Shown piece after piece: positions 55,726 through 64,000 of a stretch of DNA of 64,000 nt. A program made the position numbers and the translations under genes. The stretch lies in the NCBI RefSeq assembly GCF_000974985.2, contig NZ_LAVA02000090.1:153793-217792 (forward strand), read 5' to 3'. The stretch's first letter is position 1; the number at the start of each line of letters is the position of its first letter. The notes below the pieces were generated by a model. That model ran no database searches. It worked only from the letters and a program-made list of their open reading frames with translations, and was not told the origin of the DNA. This stretch comes from Streptomyces mangrovisoli. GTDB taxonomy: Bacteria; Actinomycetota; Actinomycetes; Streptomycetales; Streptomycetaceae.

Positions 55726-57504
55726 GTGAATGCCGCCCCCAAGGTCCGCGACGACGGCCACCCGTACCAGAACCCCGAACTCCCCGTGGAACAGCGGGTC
55801 GAGGACCTCCTGTCGCGCATGACCCTCACCGAGAAGGCCGGTCAGCTCTTCCACACCATGCTCGCCATGCACGCCGACGGCTCGACGGTCGAGAAGGGCG
55901 ACCCGAGCATGGTGCCGATGGACACCACGGGCCTGCTCCAGGACCAGTATCTGACCCACTTCAACCTCCTGGGCACCGGCGACCCGGCCGCCATGGCCCG
56001 CTGGCAGAACACCCTCCAGACGATGGCGGCCGAGACCCGCCTCGGCATTCCGGTCACCCTCTCCACGGACCCGCGCCACGCCTTCACCGACAACGTGGGC
56101 GCCTCCTTCAACGCGGGCGCCTTCTCCGCCTGGCCCGAGCCGCTCGGCCTCGCCGCCCTGCGTGACCCGCAGCTCGTGTACGCGTTCGCCGACACCGTCC
56201 GACGCGAGTACCTCGCGGTCGGCTTCCGCGTCGCGCTGCACCCCCAGATCGACCTGGCCAGCGAGCCCCGCTGGTCCCGCCAGAACGGCACCTTCGGCTC
56301 GGACGCCGCACTCACCTCACGACTCGTGCGCGCCTACGTCCGCGGCCTCCAGGGCGAACGGCTCGGCACCAAGTCGGTGTCGGCCATGGTCAAGCACTTC
56401 CCTGGCGGGGGTCCCCAGAAGGACGGCGAGGACCCGCACTTCCCCCACGGCAAGGAGCAGATCTACCCGGGCGGGATGCGCGATCTGCACCTGGAGCCCT
56501 TCAAGGCGGCGATCGAAGCCGGCTGCGCGCAGATGATGCCGTACTACGGCCAGCCCGTCGGCACCGACTGGGAGGAGGTCGGCTTCGGCTTCAACAAGGA
56601 CGTCGTCCAGTCGCTCCTGCGCGACCGGCTCGGCTTCGACGGCATCGTCTGCACCGACTGGGGCCTGGTCAGCGACGCCGAGATCTTCGGCGAGGTGCAC
56701 CCGGCCCGCGCCTGGGGCCTGGAGTCACTGCCGGAACTGGACAAGGCGGCCCGCATCCTGGAGGCCGGCTGCGACCAGTTCGGCGGCGAGGCCCGCCCCG
56801 AACTCGTCGTGGAACTGGTCGAGTCGGGCCGTGTCCCCGAGTACCGGCTGGACGCCTCCCTGCGCCGCGTCCTGCGCGAGAAGTTCGTCCTCGGCCTCTT
56901 CGACGACCCGTACGTCGATGTGGACAGGGCCGCGGAGACCGTCGGCCGCGCCGATTTCACCGAGGCAGGCGAACGCGCCCAGCGCCGCTCGCTGACCGTG
57001 CTGACCAACTCCCGCCACACCCTGCCCGCGGCCGCACGCCGCAAGCTCCACGTCGCGAACGTACAGCCCGAAGTGGCGAGTCTGTACGGCGATGTGGTGG
57101 ACGATCCGGCCGACGCCGAGCTGGCGGTGCTCCGGCTGCGCACCCCGCACGAACCCCGCGCCAACGTGTTCGAGTCGCTCTTCCACTCCGGCCGGCTCGC
57201 CTTCACCGAGGAGGAACTGGAGCCGATCCTCGCCCTGTTGGACGCCGTCCCGACGGTGGTCTGCATCAACCTGGAGCGGGCCGCGGTCATTCCGGAGATC
57301 GCCGAACGGGCGGCGGCGCTGATCGCCGACTACGGGGCGAGCGACGCCGCCCTGCTCGACGTCGTGTTCGGCCGGGCCACCCCCGAGGGCCGGCTGCCGT
57401 TCGAGCTGCCGAGCTCCATGGCGGCCGTCGAGGCATCCCGCCCCGACGTGCCCAACGACACCGAGAACCCGCTCTTCCCGTACGGAGCCGGGCTCAGGCT
57501 CTGA
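55726..57504 (+). CDS. Glycoside hydrolase family 3 (beta-glucosidase-type)
   Basis: A 592-residue GH3 enzyme without signal peptide, so cytoplasmic. The N-terminal barrel holds LPVEQRVEDLLSRMTLTEKAGQLF, KHFPGGG (the substrate-binding Lys-His) and the nucleophile Asp311 in GIVCTDWGLVSD. The C-terminal sandwich begins near residue 400 (AQRRSLTVLTN) and ends with the LFPYGAGLRL sequence typical of the family. Expected to cleave the beta-glucoside imported by the MFS protein encoded 11 bases upstream. The start is GTG at 55726, just behind the transporter's stop. Confidence 0.93.
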   Translation: MNAAPKVRDDGHPYQNPELPVEQRVEDLLSRMTLTEKAGQLFHTMLAMHADGSTVEKGDPSMVPMDTTGLLQDQYLTHFNLLGTGDPAAMARWQNTLQTMAAETRLGIPVTLSTDPRHAFTDNVGASFNAGAFSAWPEPLGLAALRDPQLVYAFADTVRREYLAVGFRVALHPQIDLASEPRWSRQNGTFGSDAALTSRLVRAYVRGLQGERLGTKSVSAMVKHFPGGGPQKDGEDPHFPHGKEQIYPGGMRDLHLEPFKAAIEAGCAQMMPYYGQPVGTDWEEVGFGFNKDVVQSLLRDRLGFDGIVCTDWGLVSDAEIFGEVHPARAWGLESLPELDKAARILEAGCDQFGGEARPELVVELVESGRVPEYRLDASLRRVLREKFVLGLFDDPYVDVDRAAETVGRADFTEAGERAQRRSLTVLTNSRHTLPAAARRKLHVANVQPEVASLYGDVVDDPADAELAVLRLRTPHEPRANVFESLFHSGRLAFTEEELEPILALLDAVPTVVCINLERAAVIPEIAERAAALIADYGASDAALLDVVFGRATPEGRLPFELPSSMAAVEASRPDVPNDTENPLFPYGAGLRL

Positions 57505-57951
57505 CGGTCACGGAGCGCGGCGGCGGCCGCGACCGGCGGGCCCGCACCGGTTGTCGCCGGGCAGTCTCACGGCGACAACCGGGTGGAACGGGCCATACCC
57601 GTCCCGCGAGGGTCGCGGCTGCCTGCCGAACCACTGACCTCACGCGAGCGGGGTCGGACGTGCGGCCCGCCACCGACCGAGTGCCGGTTCCTCGCCATTC
57701 CAACCCACGAACGGCCGACGAATCTCCGCGGCCGACAGATGGTCACCGGCCGAACGCGTCCTCGACGGCTCGGGGGCCTGGTGGGCGGGGTTCCACAAAC
57801 GCGCCCGCGCCACCGGGGCGTGCCGTGCCGCCGCCGGCGGGCTCTTCGTCGTACCGCTTCGACCACGAAGACATCAGCACCGTGCGGCCCGGTGCCTCCC
57901 GGGACGCGAGTGCCGCGGAGGGGCGGGCCGGCCGCCCCGGCCCGTGGTCGT
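57505..57951. other. Intergenic region between GH3 and the small gene pair
   Basis: A 447-base gap. It holds the terminator hairpin at 57547-57582 and otherwise GC-rich sequence with no convincing open frame. A frame running on from 57583 to 59247 is a shadow of the genes on the opposite strand. I see no tRNA or repeat. Confidence 0.45.
57547..57582 (+). terminator. 13-bp hairpin downstream of the GH3 gene
   Basis: CCGGTTGTCGCCG (57547-57559) and CGGCGACAACCGG (57570-57582) with a 10-base loop, 42 bases behind the stop codon of the MFS-GH3 operon. Confidence 0.75.
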
Positions 57952-58329
57952 CTACGCCTGCAACAGCCTTCGGGTGAGTTCCCGGTACTCCCGCAGCGCG
58001 CCCCGGAGTTCGGCGGAGTCCGTTTCGGGGTCACGGCCCTGCCAGCCGGCGCGCAGGGCCTGCCGCGCCTCGGCAAGAGCCTTCGCGAGACCGGCGGCGG
58101 CCTCGTCGAAGGCGCCTTCGGCCTCCTCCAGCGCGCCGAGCGGTGTGTCGGTGAACGTGTTCACGGCATGTCCGAGGCGGCGCACGATCTCGTCCCGGTC
58201 CTTCGGGGCGAGCAGTGGCTCCGGCCCGGTGGTGCGGGAGGCGCCAGGACTCCGGGGCCGGTCCGCGGGCTGCTGGGCGCGTGTCTGGTCGTACATCGTC
58301 GTGTGTACCGCTTTCGTTCGCGATGTCAC
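57952..58329 (-). CDS. Small unknown helical protein
   Basis: A 125-residue protein (114 if the ATG at 58296, MYDQTRAQQ, is the start). The core is one long helical stretch, DRDEIVRRLGHAVNTFTDTPLGALEEAEGAFDEAAAGLAKALAEARQALRAGWQGRDPETDSAELRGALREYRELTRRLLQA, rich in Ala/Glu/Leu and likely coiled coil. No signal peptide. The GTG at 58329 overlaps the stop of the 39-residue upstream frame by 4 bases, which favours this longer start. Function unknown. Confidence 0.72.
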   Translation of the reverse strand: MTSRTKAVHTTMYDQTRAQQPADRPRSPGASRTTGPEPLLAPKDRDEIVRRLGHAVNTFTDTPLGALEEAEGAFDEAAAGLAKALAEARQALRAGWQGRDPETDSAELRGALREYRELTRRLLQA

Positions 58330-58445
58330 CGCCTGGAGGCGCCGTTCGCCTTCTCGACGGCCCGCTTCAGGCTTCCCGGGACCGCTCCGCCCTGCCCTCC
58401 GTGCCCCTTGGCCGTGCTGCCAGTCAACGTCCGGGGACGGTCCAT
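58326..58445 (-). CDS. Small basic peptide coupled to the downstream gene
   Basis: A 39-residue frame from ATG 58445, below the usual size limit for gene callers: MDRPRTLTGSTAKGHGGQGG, then AVPGSLKRAVEKANGASRR. The basic C-terminal helix and the TGA stop overlapping the next GTG by 4 bases suggest a real, co-translated gene. It resembles short conserved peptides of Streptomyces, but I cannot name the family. Confidence 0.45.
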   Translation of the reverse strand: MDRPRTLTGSTAKGHGGQGGAVPGSLKRAVEKANGASRR

Positions 58446-58608
58446 GTCAACGCGGCGTCCACCCGCGCGCCGTGGGCCGCGGGGCGCCGACCCGCACGGT
58501 TCCGGATATCGCCCTGCCAACGGAGTAGGGTGGAGGAACGGGTCCCACGACCACCTCAGTGCACCCCGGGACGCCGTCCGGCGATCGCGGGACCGGACGC
58601 GCCCCCGG

Positions 58609-59127
58609 CTACGGAAGCGGCCGCTCCGGTCGTCGTACCTCGAAGTGGAAGCAGCCGTACTCCAGGGCGCGCACGTGCACGAGCACCACGTCCGGGTCGC
58701 CGAACGCCTCGTCGAAGGCCGCGTCGAAGCCGGCCGTGGGCTCTTCCGGGATCTCCAGCAGGCGACCGCCGGCGATACGGCCCCGGGCGTCGTAGCGGCG
58801 CACCGTGCGCAGGGCGCCGGGCCGGTCGAAGGGGTAGCTGTCGCCGGAGGCGAACCCGCCGCAGTCGTCGGCGTGGATGAAGACGGGGCCCTGTTCGTCG
58901 TACGCGCCCGGGGCCGCCCCCGTCGCGGCCGCCCAGCGGCGCAGCGGGGCGTACGAGACGAGAGCGATCCGCTCGCCGGACCGGATGGGGGTCAGGCAGC
59001 AGCGCAGCGGCGAGCCCTCGTCGTCGCGGGTCGCGGAGTACGGGACGCACGGTCGGCCGGCGTCGTCGGCGACCCGCAGTTCCTTGAGGGTGGCCGGGTC
59101 GATGGGGAGCACGGTGTACCTGGTCAT
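58609..59127 (-). CDS. DUF1203 family protein
   Basis: A 172-residue protein with the DUF1203 pattern: CVPYSATRDDEGSPLRCCLTPIRSGERIALVSYAPLR and GPVFIHADDCGGFASGDSYPFDRPGALRTVRRYDARGRIAGGRLLE, then FGDPDVVLVHVRALEYGCFHFEVRR. Cysteines in RCCL and the FIHADDC segment are conserved in the family, whose biochemical function is unknown. Start ATG 59127 is preferred; an ATG at 59196 is in frame but its added residues do not look conserved. Confidence 0.88.
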   Translation of the reverse strand: MTRYTVLPIDPATLKELRVADDAGRPCVPYSATRDDEGSPLRCCLTPIRSGERIALVSYAPLRRWAAATGAAPGAYDEQGPVFIHADDCGGFASGDSYPFDRPGALRTVRRYDARGRIAGGRLLEIPEEPTAGFDAAFDEAFGDPDVVLVHVRALEYGCFHFEVRRPERPLP

Positions 59128-59292
59128 GGACCCATGCTGGCCGGACGCGCCGGTGCCCGCTGGCAGGAAACGGACGTCGTACTGGTGTCCGGTCACACGG
59201 CGGCGCGGCCTTCGCCCGGGTACGGGGCCGGGCGAAGGCCGCGATGACGCGGTGGGGCAGCCCGGCGCGGGGCCGGGATGGATCTGGTGGGC

Positions 59293-60801
59293 TCAGTCGG
59301 TCTCGCCGGGAGCCGTACGCGCCGCGCCGGTGGCGGAGAAGCCGCCCGCCACGGCCATGCCGGCGGCGCCGACGAGCAGCAGCACCGCGACGGTGCCCAG
59401 CGTGAACGCCTCGAACGCCCCTCGCGACACGCCCCACACGTCCTGGAAGTCGTAGGAGATGCCGAAGAGATGCTCGATGACGCCCGGGAACAGCGCCGAC
59501 CACGAGCCGACGGCGATCCAGGCGTAGACGAGCCCCGCGCAGACCAGGAATCCGGGGGTGCCCAGAGGCACTCGGTACGGCCGTACGACGTCGGGGCGGC
59601 GCAGGCGGAGCAGGACGAGGGACGGGATGATCACCAGGTAGGACAGCAGCAGGGTGGTGACCGCGACGGTCAGCACCACGGAGAAGACGGCGGCGGCATC
59701 GCCGTCGGCCAGCCACATGGCGGCGAGCATGAACACCGTGGCCACGGCGCCGGACAGCAGGTTCGTCCGCACCGGGGTGCCCAGGCGGGGGTGGAAGGCG
59801 CCGAGCGCGCGGGAGAAGAAGCCGCCGTCGGCCGCCGCCATCGCCTGCATGCGGTCGCTGACGATCATCCAGGCGCTGCCCTGGGTGAGCAGGGCGAAGA
59901 CGAACATCACCGCGGTCGCCTTCAACAGGGGCCCGGCGGCGGGGCCGTAGACGCCGAAGACGAGTCGTGCGCCTTCCATGAACCCACCGATGCCGGTGAC
60001 CTTTCCGGCGGGTACGACGGCGAGGATGGCCACCACGGGAAGCAGGTAGCAGGCGGCGGCGATCGCGGCGGAGCGGCCGAGCGCGGCGGGCACGTCCCGC
60101 TGCGGGTCGTCCATCTCCTCGCCGGCGGCGTTGGGCGCCTCGAAGCCGACGTAGGCGAAGAGGAGGACCGGCACGAGGCCCAGGAACCCGGCGGTCGTCG
60201 GCGCGAAGTGGGCGCCGTCCAGGCCCTGGAAGCCGTGCCGCAGCCCGTACGCGACGGCGGTGCCGGTGAACAGGGCGAGGGCGAGGACCTTCACGGCCGC
60301 GCCGGCCGTCGTGATCCACTTGCCGCGGCGCAGGGACACCACCGCGGTGAGGATGGCCACCCACACGAACAGCAGCTTGAAGGTGTAGTCGGCGACGGTT
60401 CCCGAGCCCAGGTGGAACACGAACCCGTCCCAGGTCTCCGCCGCGATGAAGACGAGGGAACCGCCGAGCCAGATCGGGTTGGTGACCCAGTACAGCAGTG
60501 TCGTCAGCGCGGCCGCCGGGCGGCCGAGAGCCAGCTTCACCCAGACGTAGGGGCCGCCCTCCTGCGGGAACGCGGCACCGGTCTCGGCGAACAGCAGGGC
60601 GTAGGGCACGAGGAAGAACACGGCGATGACGGCGGTCCAGGTGGCCGCTTCCCCGCCGCCGGTGGCGATCTGGCCGACCGTGTCGAAGGAGATGACGGCG
60701 GCGACGCCCATGGCGGTGATGTCGAAGCGTTTCAGGCTGCGCTGGAGAACGGTGGTGTCGGCGGCGGCGTGCTGGTCTGATGTCGAGATCTTGGAGGACA
60801 C
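59293..60801 (-). CDS. APC family amino acid/polyamine permease
   Basis: A 502-residue permease with 12 hydrophobic segments. Opening RFDITAMGVAAVISFDTVGQIATGGGEAATWTAVIAVFFLVPYALLFAETGAAFPQEGGPYVWVKLALG is typical of the AmpC/PuuP-like APC group, with the conserved PEGGPYVW region. Helix 8 holds AWMIVSDRMQAMAAADGG. As the last gene of the operon with an aldehyde dehydrogenase and class III aminotransferase it probably imports an amino acid, GABA or polyamine. 124 bases separate it from the aminotransferase. Confidence 0.92.
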   Translation of the reverse strand: MSSKISTSDQHAAADTTVLQRSLKRFDITAMGVAAVISFDTVGQIATGGGEAATWTAVIAVFFLVPYALLFAETGAAFPQEGGPYVWVKLALGRPAAALTTLLYWVTNPIWLGGSLVFIAAETWDGFVFHLGSGTVADYTFKLLFVWVAILTAVVSLRRGKWITTAGAAVKVLALALFTGTAVAYGLRHGFQGLDGAHFAPTTAGFLGLVPVLLFAYVGFEAPNAAGEEMDDPQRDVPAALGRSAAIAAACYLLPVVAILAVVPAGKVTGIGGFMEGARLVFGVYGPAAGPLLKATAVMFVFALLTQGSAWMIVSDRMQAMAAADGGFFSRALGAFHPRLGTPVRTNLLSGAVATVFMLAAMWLADGDAAAVFSVVLTVAVTTLLLSYLVIIPSLVLLRLRRPDVVRPYRVPLGTPGFLVCAGLVYAWIAVGSWSALFPGVIEHLFGISYDFQDVWGVSRGAFEAFTLGTVAVLLLVGAAGMAVAGGFSATGAARTAPGETD

Positions 60802-60925
60802 AGGCAGTTCCTGGGGAGGTGGGCGGACTGCGGAAGAAGGGCGTGCGGGCGCTTCGGCGGTGCGGGGTCCGTGTCACATCGCGCCGGGGAGGCCCGGGTC
60901 GGGGCCGGGCCTCCCCGCGAGCGGG

Positions 60926-62278
60926 TCAGGCGGCGCGGATCTCGCCCGAGGGGTCGGTGCGCTCCAGGACGCCGCGCAGCGCCGCGGCCGCTTCCTTGGC
61001 CTCGCCCTCGGTCATGATCAGCGGCGGGGAGAGCACCAGGCTGTGCGCGGAGTCACGGACGATCACGCCGGTCTCGCGGCGGATGACGTCGTGGGGCATG
61101 CGCTCCGGGTGCAGCGGCAGCGGGATACGGGTGTCGCGGTCGGCGACGAGTTCGACGGCGAGCATCATGCCGACCGAGCGGATCTCGCCGACGATCGGCA
61201 ACTCGCCCAACTGCGACTCCAGTTCGCCGTGCAGGTAGGCGCCAATCGTCTTGGCGCGGCCGAGCAGGCCCTCCCGGTGGATGATGTCCAGGTTGGCGAG
61301 GGCGACCGCGGTCGCGACGGGGTGACCGTTGTAGGTGTAGCCCATGGGGAAGCCGTGCTCGCGCAGCAGCACCTCGGCGACGTGGTCGCCGACCAGGAGC
61401 GCGCCGAGCGGGACGTAGCCGGAGGTGATGCCCTTGGCGGTGACGATGATGTCCGGGGTGACGCCGAAGTGCTGCGCGGCGAACCACTCCCCGACCCGGC
61501 CGTAGGCGGTGACGACCTCGTCGAAGATGAGCAGGATGCCGTGCCGGTCGAGAACTTCGCGCACGCGCGGCCAGTAGTCGGCCGGCGGCACGAGCATCCC
61601 GCCGACGCCCATGATGGGCTCGCCGATCATCGCGGCGATGTTGTCCGGACCGATCGCCGCGATCCGCTCCTCCAGTTCACGGACGAGGAAGTCGGTCGGG
61701 TCCTCGCCGCCGTACAGCTCGTCGCGGTAGGGCCACGGCGGGGTGAGATGCGAGACGTGCGGCATCATCGGGGCGAACCCCTCGTGGTAGACCGGGAATC
61801 CGGTCGCCGAGCCGCCGCCGTAGCCGATGCCGTGGTACGCCTTGTCGCGGGCGAGGATCCAGGTCCGGCCGGTGTCGCCGCGCCGGTGGTGGTAGTAGCG
61901 GGCCATCTTGATGGCGGCCTCGTTGCCCTCGGAGCCGCCCGAGGTGAAGTACACGTGGTTGAGGGGGTCGGGCGCCATCTCGGCGAGGCGCGCGGCGAGT
62001 TCGATGGCGGGCTCGTTGGAGAACTCCCAGAAGCTGGTGAAGTACTCCAGCTTCGCCATCTGCGCGTGGGCGACGTCGGCGAGTTCGGTGCGCCCGTGCC
62101 CGATCTGGGCGAGCCACAGACCGCCGGTGGCGTCGAGGTAGTCGCGGCCCTCGGTGTCGGTGAGACGACAGCCCGAACCCGAGGCCATGACCACGCGTTC
62201 GGTCCAGGTGCCCGGCAGGTAGGGGTGGATGATGTGGGCCCGGTCGAGATCGGCGAGCCGTTCGGAACTGTGGGTCAT
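60926..62278 (-). CDS. Class III aminotransferase (PLP-dependent)
   Basis: A 450-residue aminotransferase. PLP lysine K282 in TAKGITSGY, the pyridine-nitrogen aspartate D253 in LLIFDEVVTAYGR, and YFTSGGSEGNEAAIKMARYYHHRRG near residue 110. Class III includes putrescine, GABA, beta-alanine and taurine aminotransferases; pairing with an ALDH of PuuC type and a permease favours a polyamine or omega-amino acid. ATG at 62278. The gap to the upstream ALDH gene (154 bases) contains two similar short blocks (GGACCGCGG). Confidence 0.93.
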   Translation of the reverse strand: MTHSSERLADLDRAHIIHPYLPGTWTERVVMASGSGCRLTDTEGRDYLDATGGLWLAQIGHGRTELADVAHAQMAKLEYFTSFWEFSNEPAIELAARLAEMAPDPLNHVYFTSGGSEGNEAAIKMARYYHHRRGDTGRTWILARDKAYHGIGYGGGSATGFPVYHEGFAPMMPHVSHLTPPWPYRDELYGGEDPTDFLVRELEERIAAIGPDNIAAMIGEPIMGVGGMLVPPADYWPRVREVLDRHGILLIFDEVVTAYGRVGEWFAAQHFGVTPDIIVTAKGITSGYVPLGALLVGDHVAEVLLREHGFPMGYTYNGHPVATAVALANLDIIHREGLLGRAKTIGAYLHGELESQLGELPIVGEIRSVGMMLAVELVADRDTRIPLPLHPERMPHDVIRRETGVIVRDSAHSLVLSPPLIMTEGEAKEAAAALRGVLERTDPSGEIRAA

Positions 62279-62432
62279 GGTGTCGTACGTCCTTTGCGGT
62301 GCGGGTGCGGAGCTGCGGCGGACCGCGGATGCGGGTCGGCCGTGGACCGCGGTTGCGTGAGTGGGTGGATGGCTCGCGGGCCGGCCCTGGACGGTGTTGC
62401 GTGACCGCGTGGGCGGCGGCGCGTGCGGCGGC

Positions 62433-63911
62433 TCAGCCGTAGGCGATCCAAGTCGTCTTCAGGCCCGTGTACTTGTCGAAGGAGTGCAGGGAGAGGTCGC
62501 GGCCGTAGCCGGACTGCTTGAACCCGCCGAAGGGGGTCAGCGGGCTCAGCGCGTCGACGGTGTTGACGGAGACGGTGCCCGCGTGCAGGGCGTCGGCGAC
62601 GCGGTGGGCGCGGGCCAGGTCCCGGGTCCACACCGAGGCGGCCAGGCCGTAGGCGGAGTCGTTGGCCAGCCGGAGCGCCTCGGACTCGTCCTGGAAGGGC
62701 AGGACGGTGAGGACGGGGCCGAACAACTCCTCACGGACCAGCGGGGCGTCGGGCTTGAGTCCGGTCACGACGGTCGGGTCGAGGAAGGCGCCGGCGCGGG
62801 CGGGCCGGCTGCCGCCGCACACCAGGGTGCCGCCGGAGGCGTGGACCGCGTCGAGGATGCGGTCCACCTGGGCCTCGTCGACGAGAGGGCCCAGCCGGGT
62901 CGCGGGATCGAGCGGGTCGCCGGGCTGCCAGGCGCGCGCGTGCTCGGCGACGCGCGCGGTGAACTCCTCGGCCACCGAGGCCTCCACCAGCAGCCGGGTG
63001 TTGGCCGAGCAGACCTGCCCGGAGTTGTAGGCGAAGCCCCACGCGGCGCGCTCGGCCGCGGCCTCCAGGTCGGCGTCGGCGAAGACCAGGTTGGGGCTCT
63101 TGCCGCCGGCCTCGGGCCAGACCTGCTTCAGGTTCGACTCGGCGGCGTACGCCAGGAAGCGGCGGGCCACGGCCGTGGAACCGGTGAACACCAGGGTGTC
63201 GACGTCGGGGTGGAGGCCGAGGGCCCGGCCGGTCGTCTCCCCCGGTCCGGTCACGACGTTCAGCACGCCGTCCGGCAGACCTGCCTCGGCGGCGAGTTCG
63301 GCCAGGCGCAGGGCCGACAGGGGGGACTGCTCGGCGGGTTTGAGGACGACGCTGTTGCCGGCCGCCAGGGCGGGAGCCACCTTCCAGGCCGCCAGGTCCA
63401 GCGGGAAGTTCCAGGGCACGACCGCGCCGACGACGCCGAGCGGCACCCGGCGCACCAGGGCCAGATTGCCGGGCGGTACGGGGGCGGCCTCGTCGTAGAG
63501 CTTGTCGCAGGCCTCCGCGTACCAGGCGAGGACGCCGGCCGCGCCGGGCACGTCGGTGCCGTGGGACTCGGCGATCGGCTTGCCCATGTCGAGGGTGTCG
63601 TAGAGGGCGAGCTCCTCGCCGTTCTCCTCGATGAGGCGGGCGAGGGCGAGCAGCACCTTCTTGCGGTGGGCCGGGGCCGCGCGCGACCACCGGCCGTCCT
63701 CGAACGAGGTGCGGGCGGCGCGGACGGCCCGGTCCACGTCGGCGGCGGAGGCCGCCGCCACCTGCGCGGTGGTCCTGCCGGTGGCCGGGTCGACGGTCGG
63801 GAACCAGGTGTCGTCGGCCGGGTCGCGCCACGCGCCGTCGACGAACAGGCGGGTGGGCGGGGCGAGCCGGGCGGCGCGCTGCCGCCAGTGGGACTGCGGG
63901 TGCGTGGTCAT
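62433..63911 (-). CDS. Aldehyde dehydrogenase (PuuC/gamma-glutamylaminobutyraldehyde type)
   Basis: A 492-residue ALDH. Cofactor motif VPWNFPLDLAAWKVAPALAAGN, TGST near residue 243, general base E267 in PEAGGKSPN (the EAGGKS form of PuuC), catalytic C301 in SGQVCSANTR, and the C-terminal PFGGFKQSGYGRDLSLHS. This pattern fits aldehydes of polyamine breakdown. It is the first gene of the leftward operon; the promoter and any regulator lie beyond the window edge at 64000. Confidence 0.93.
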   Translation of the reverse strand: MTTHPQSHWRQRAARLAPPTRLFVDGAWRDPADDTWFPTVDPATGRTTAQVAAASAADVDRAVRAARTSFEDGRWSRAAPAHRKKVLLALARLIEENGEELALYDTLDMGKPIAESHGTDVPGAAGVLAWYAEACDKLYDEAAPVPPGNLALVRRVPLGVVGAVVPWNFPLDLAAWKVAPALAAGNSVVLKPAEQSPLSALRLAELAAEAGLPDGVLNVVTGPGETTGRALGLHPDVDTLVFTGSTAVARRFLAYAAESNLKQVWPEAGGKSPNLVFADADLEAAAERAAWGFAYNSGQVCSANTRLLVEASVAEEFTARVAEHARAWQPGDPLDPATRLGPLVDEAQVDRILDAVHASGGTLVCGGSRPARAGAFLDPTVVTGLKPDAPLVREELFGPVLTVLPFQDESEALRLANDSAYGLAASVWTRDLARAHRVADALHAGTVSVNTVDALSPLTPFGGFKQSGYGRDLSLHSFDKYTGLKTTWIAYG

Positions 63912-64000
63912 GCGGAGAGCCTTCGGATCGCGTCGGTGGGAGACGGTGCGGTGCAGACGTGGGCCGTCGGGATCGCGGCGGTCGGTGTACGGCGGCGGGC

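Noticed and set aside
53635..57504. 1289-residue rightward frame over TetR, MFS and GH3
   Set aside because: Only the part from GTG 55726 is GH3; the earlier part is antisense to TetR and out of frame with the MFS gene.
1..64000. CRISPR array, insertion sequence, prophage genes or chromosomal origin
   Set aside because: No repeat-spacer array, transposase, integrase, terminase or DnaA-box cluster was found.

Overview
The window is GC-rich throughout, with strong third-position G/C bias, GTG starts, GGAGG-type ribosome binding sites, many 4-base ATGA/GTGA gene overlaps and typical actinomycete families (DUF6131, DUF6058, DUF6980, ECF42/YCII, AmfT-type lanthipeptide enzymes). It looks like a chromosomal, accessory-rich part of a Streptomyces or close relative. 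I see no phage, insertion sequence, CRISPR array or replication origin.

Layout. 1-6.9 kb: cut-off quinone oxidoreductase with a divergent MarR regulator and a clear operator; TerD protein; RecQ-type helicase; a tiny DUF6131 membrane peptide; a TetR regulator with two palindromic operators facing an orphan protein coupled to a hydrolase. 7.0-9.7 kb: three-gene catabolic operon (ABM monooxygenase, fumarylacetoacetase family, aldehyde dehydrogenase). 9.8-11.4 kb: RNA ligase-like protein and an unknown protein. 11.5-16.6 kb: class IV lanthipeptide cluster read leftward: LanL synthetase, 51-residue venezuelin-like precursor, an 18-bp stem-loop, ABC ATPase and permease. A 16-bp-period triple repeat lies just upstream of lanL. 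17-25.9 kb: phosphotransferase, a decayed zinc-ribbon gene, SDR, small unknown proteins, AraC and LysR regulators each beside a zinc-less MDR oxidoreductase, and an atypical tRNA-Gly(TCC)-like gene with a 17-bp terminator hairpin, followed by a DUF6058 gene.

26-28.3 kb: DHFR-like protein, YCII (DGPF) protein and ECF42 sigma factor, the last two overlapping by 4 bases. 28.5-43.3 kb: secreted hydrolase, then a long leftward sugar operon (binding protein, double ATPase, two permeases, LacI regulator, aldose epimerase, secreted GH31 with two carbohydrate-binding modules). A Tat-exported glutaminase-family protein is read away from it. The shared 632-base gap carries LacI-like palindromes. 43.5-52.7 kb: membrane protein with a PLD-like domain, lipoprotein, PEP-mutase family enzyme, beta-lactamase-fold esterase, TetR facing an alkyl-DHAP-synthase-like flavoenzyme operon, an initiator tRNA with a bulged T-stem, and an orphan immunity-like protein. 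52.8-58.4 kb: Ser/Gly-rich secreted protein, TetR with operator facing an MFS transporter plus GH3 beta-glucosidase module, and two small coupled genes. 58.6-64 kb: DUF1203 protein, then an operon read leftward (aldehyde dehydrogenase, class III aminotransferase, APC permease) suited to polyamine or GABA breakdown.

The most notable items are the class IV lanthipeptide cluster with its regulatory structures and the unusual tRNA-Gly-like gene, which keeps all the glycine identity bases I know of but has a non-standard T-loop and position 37.
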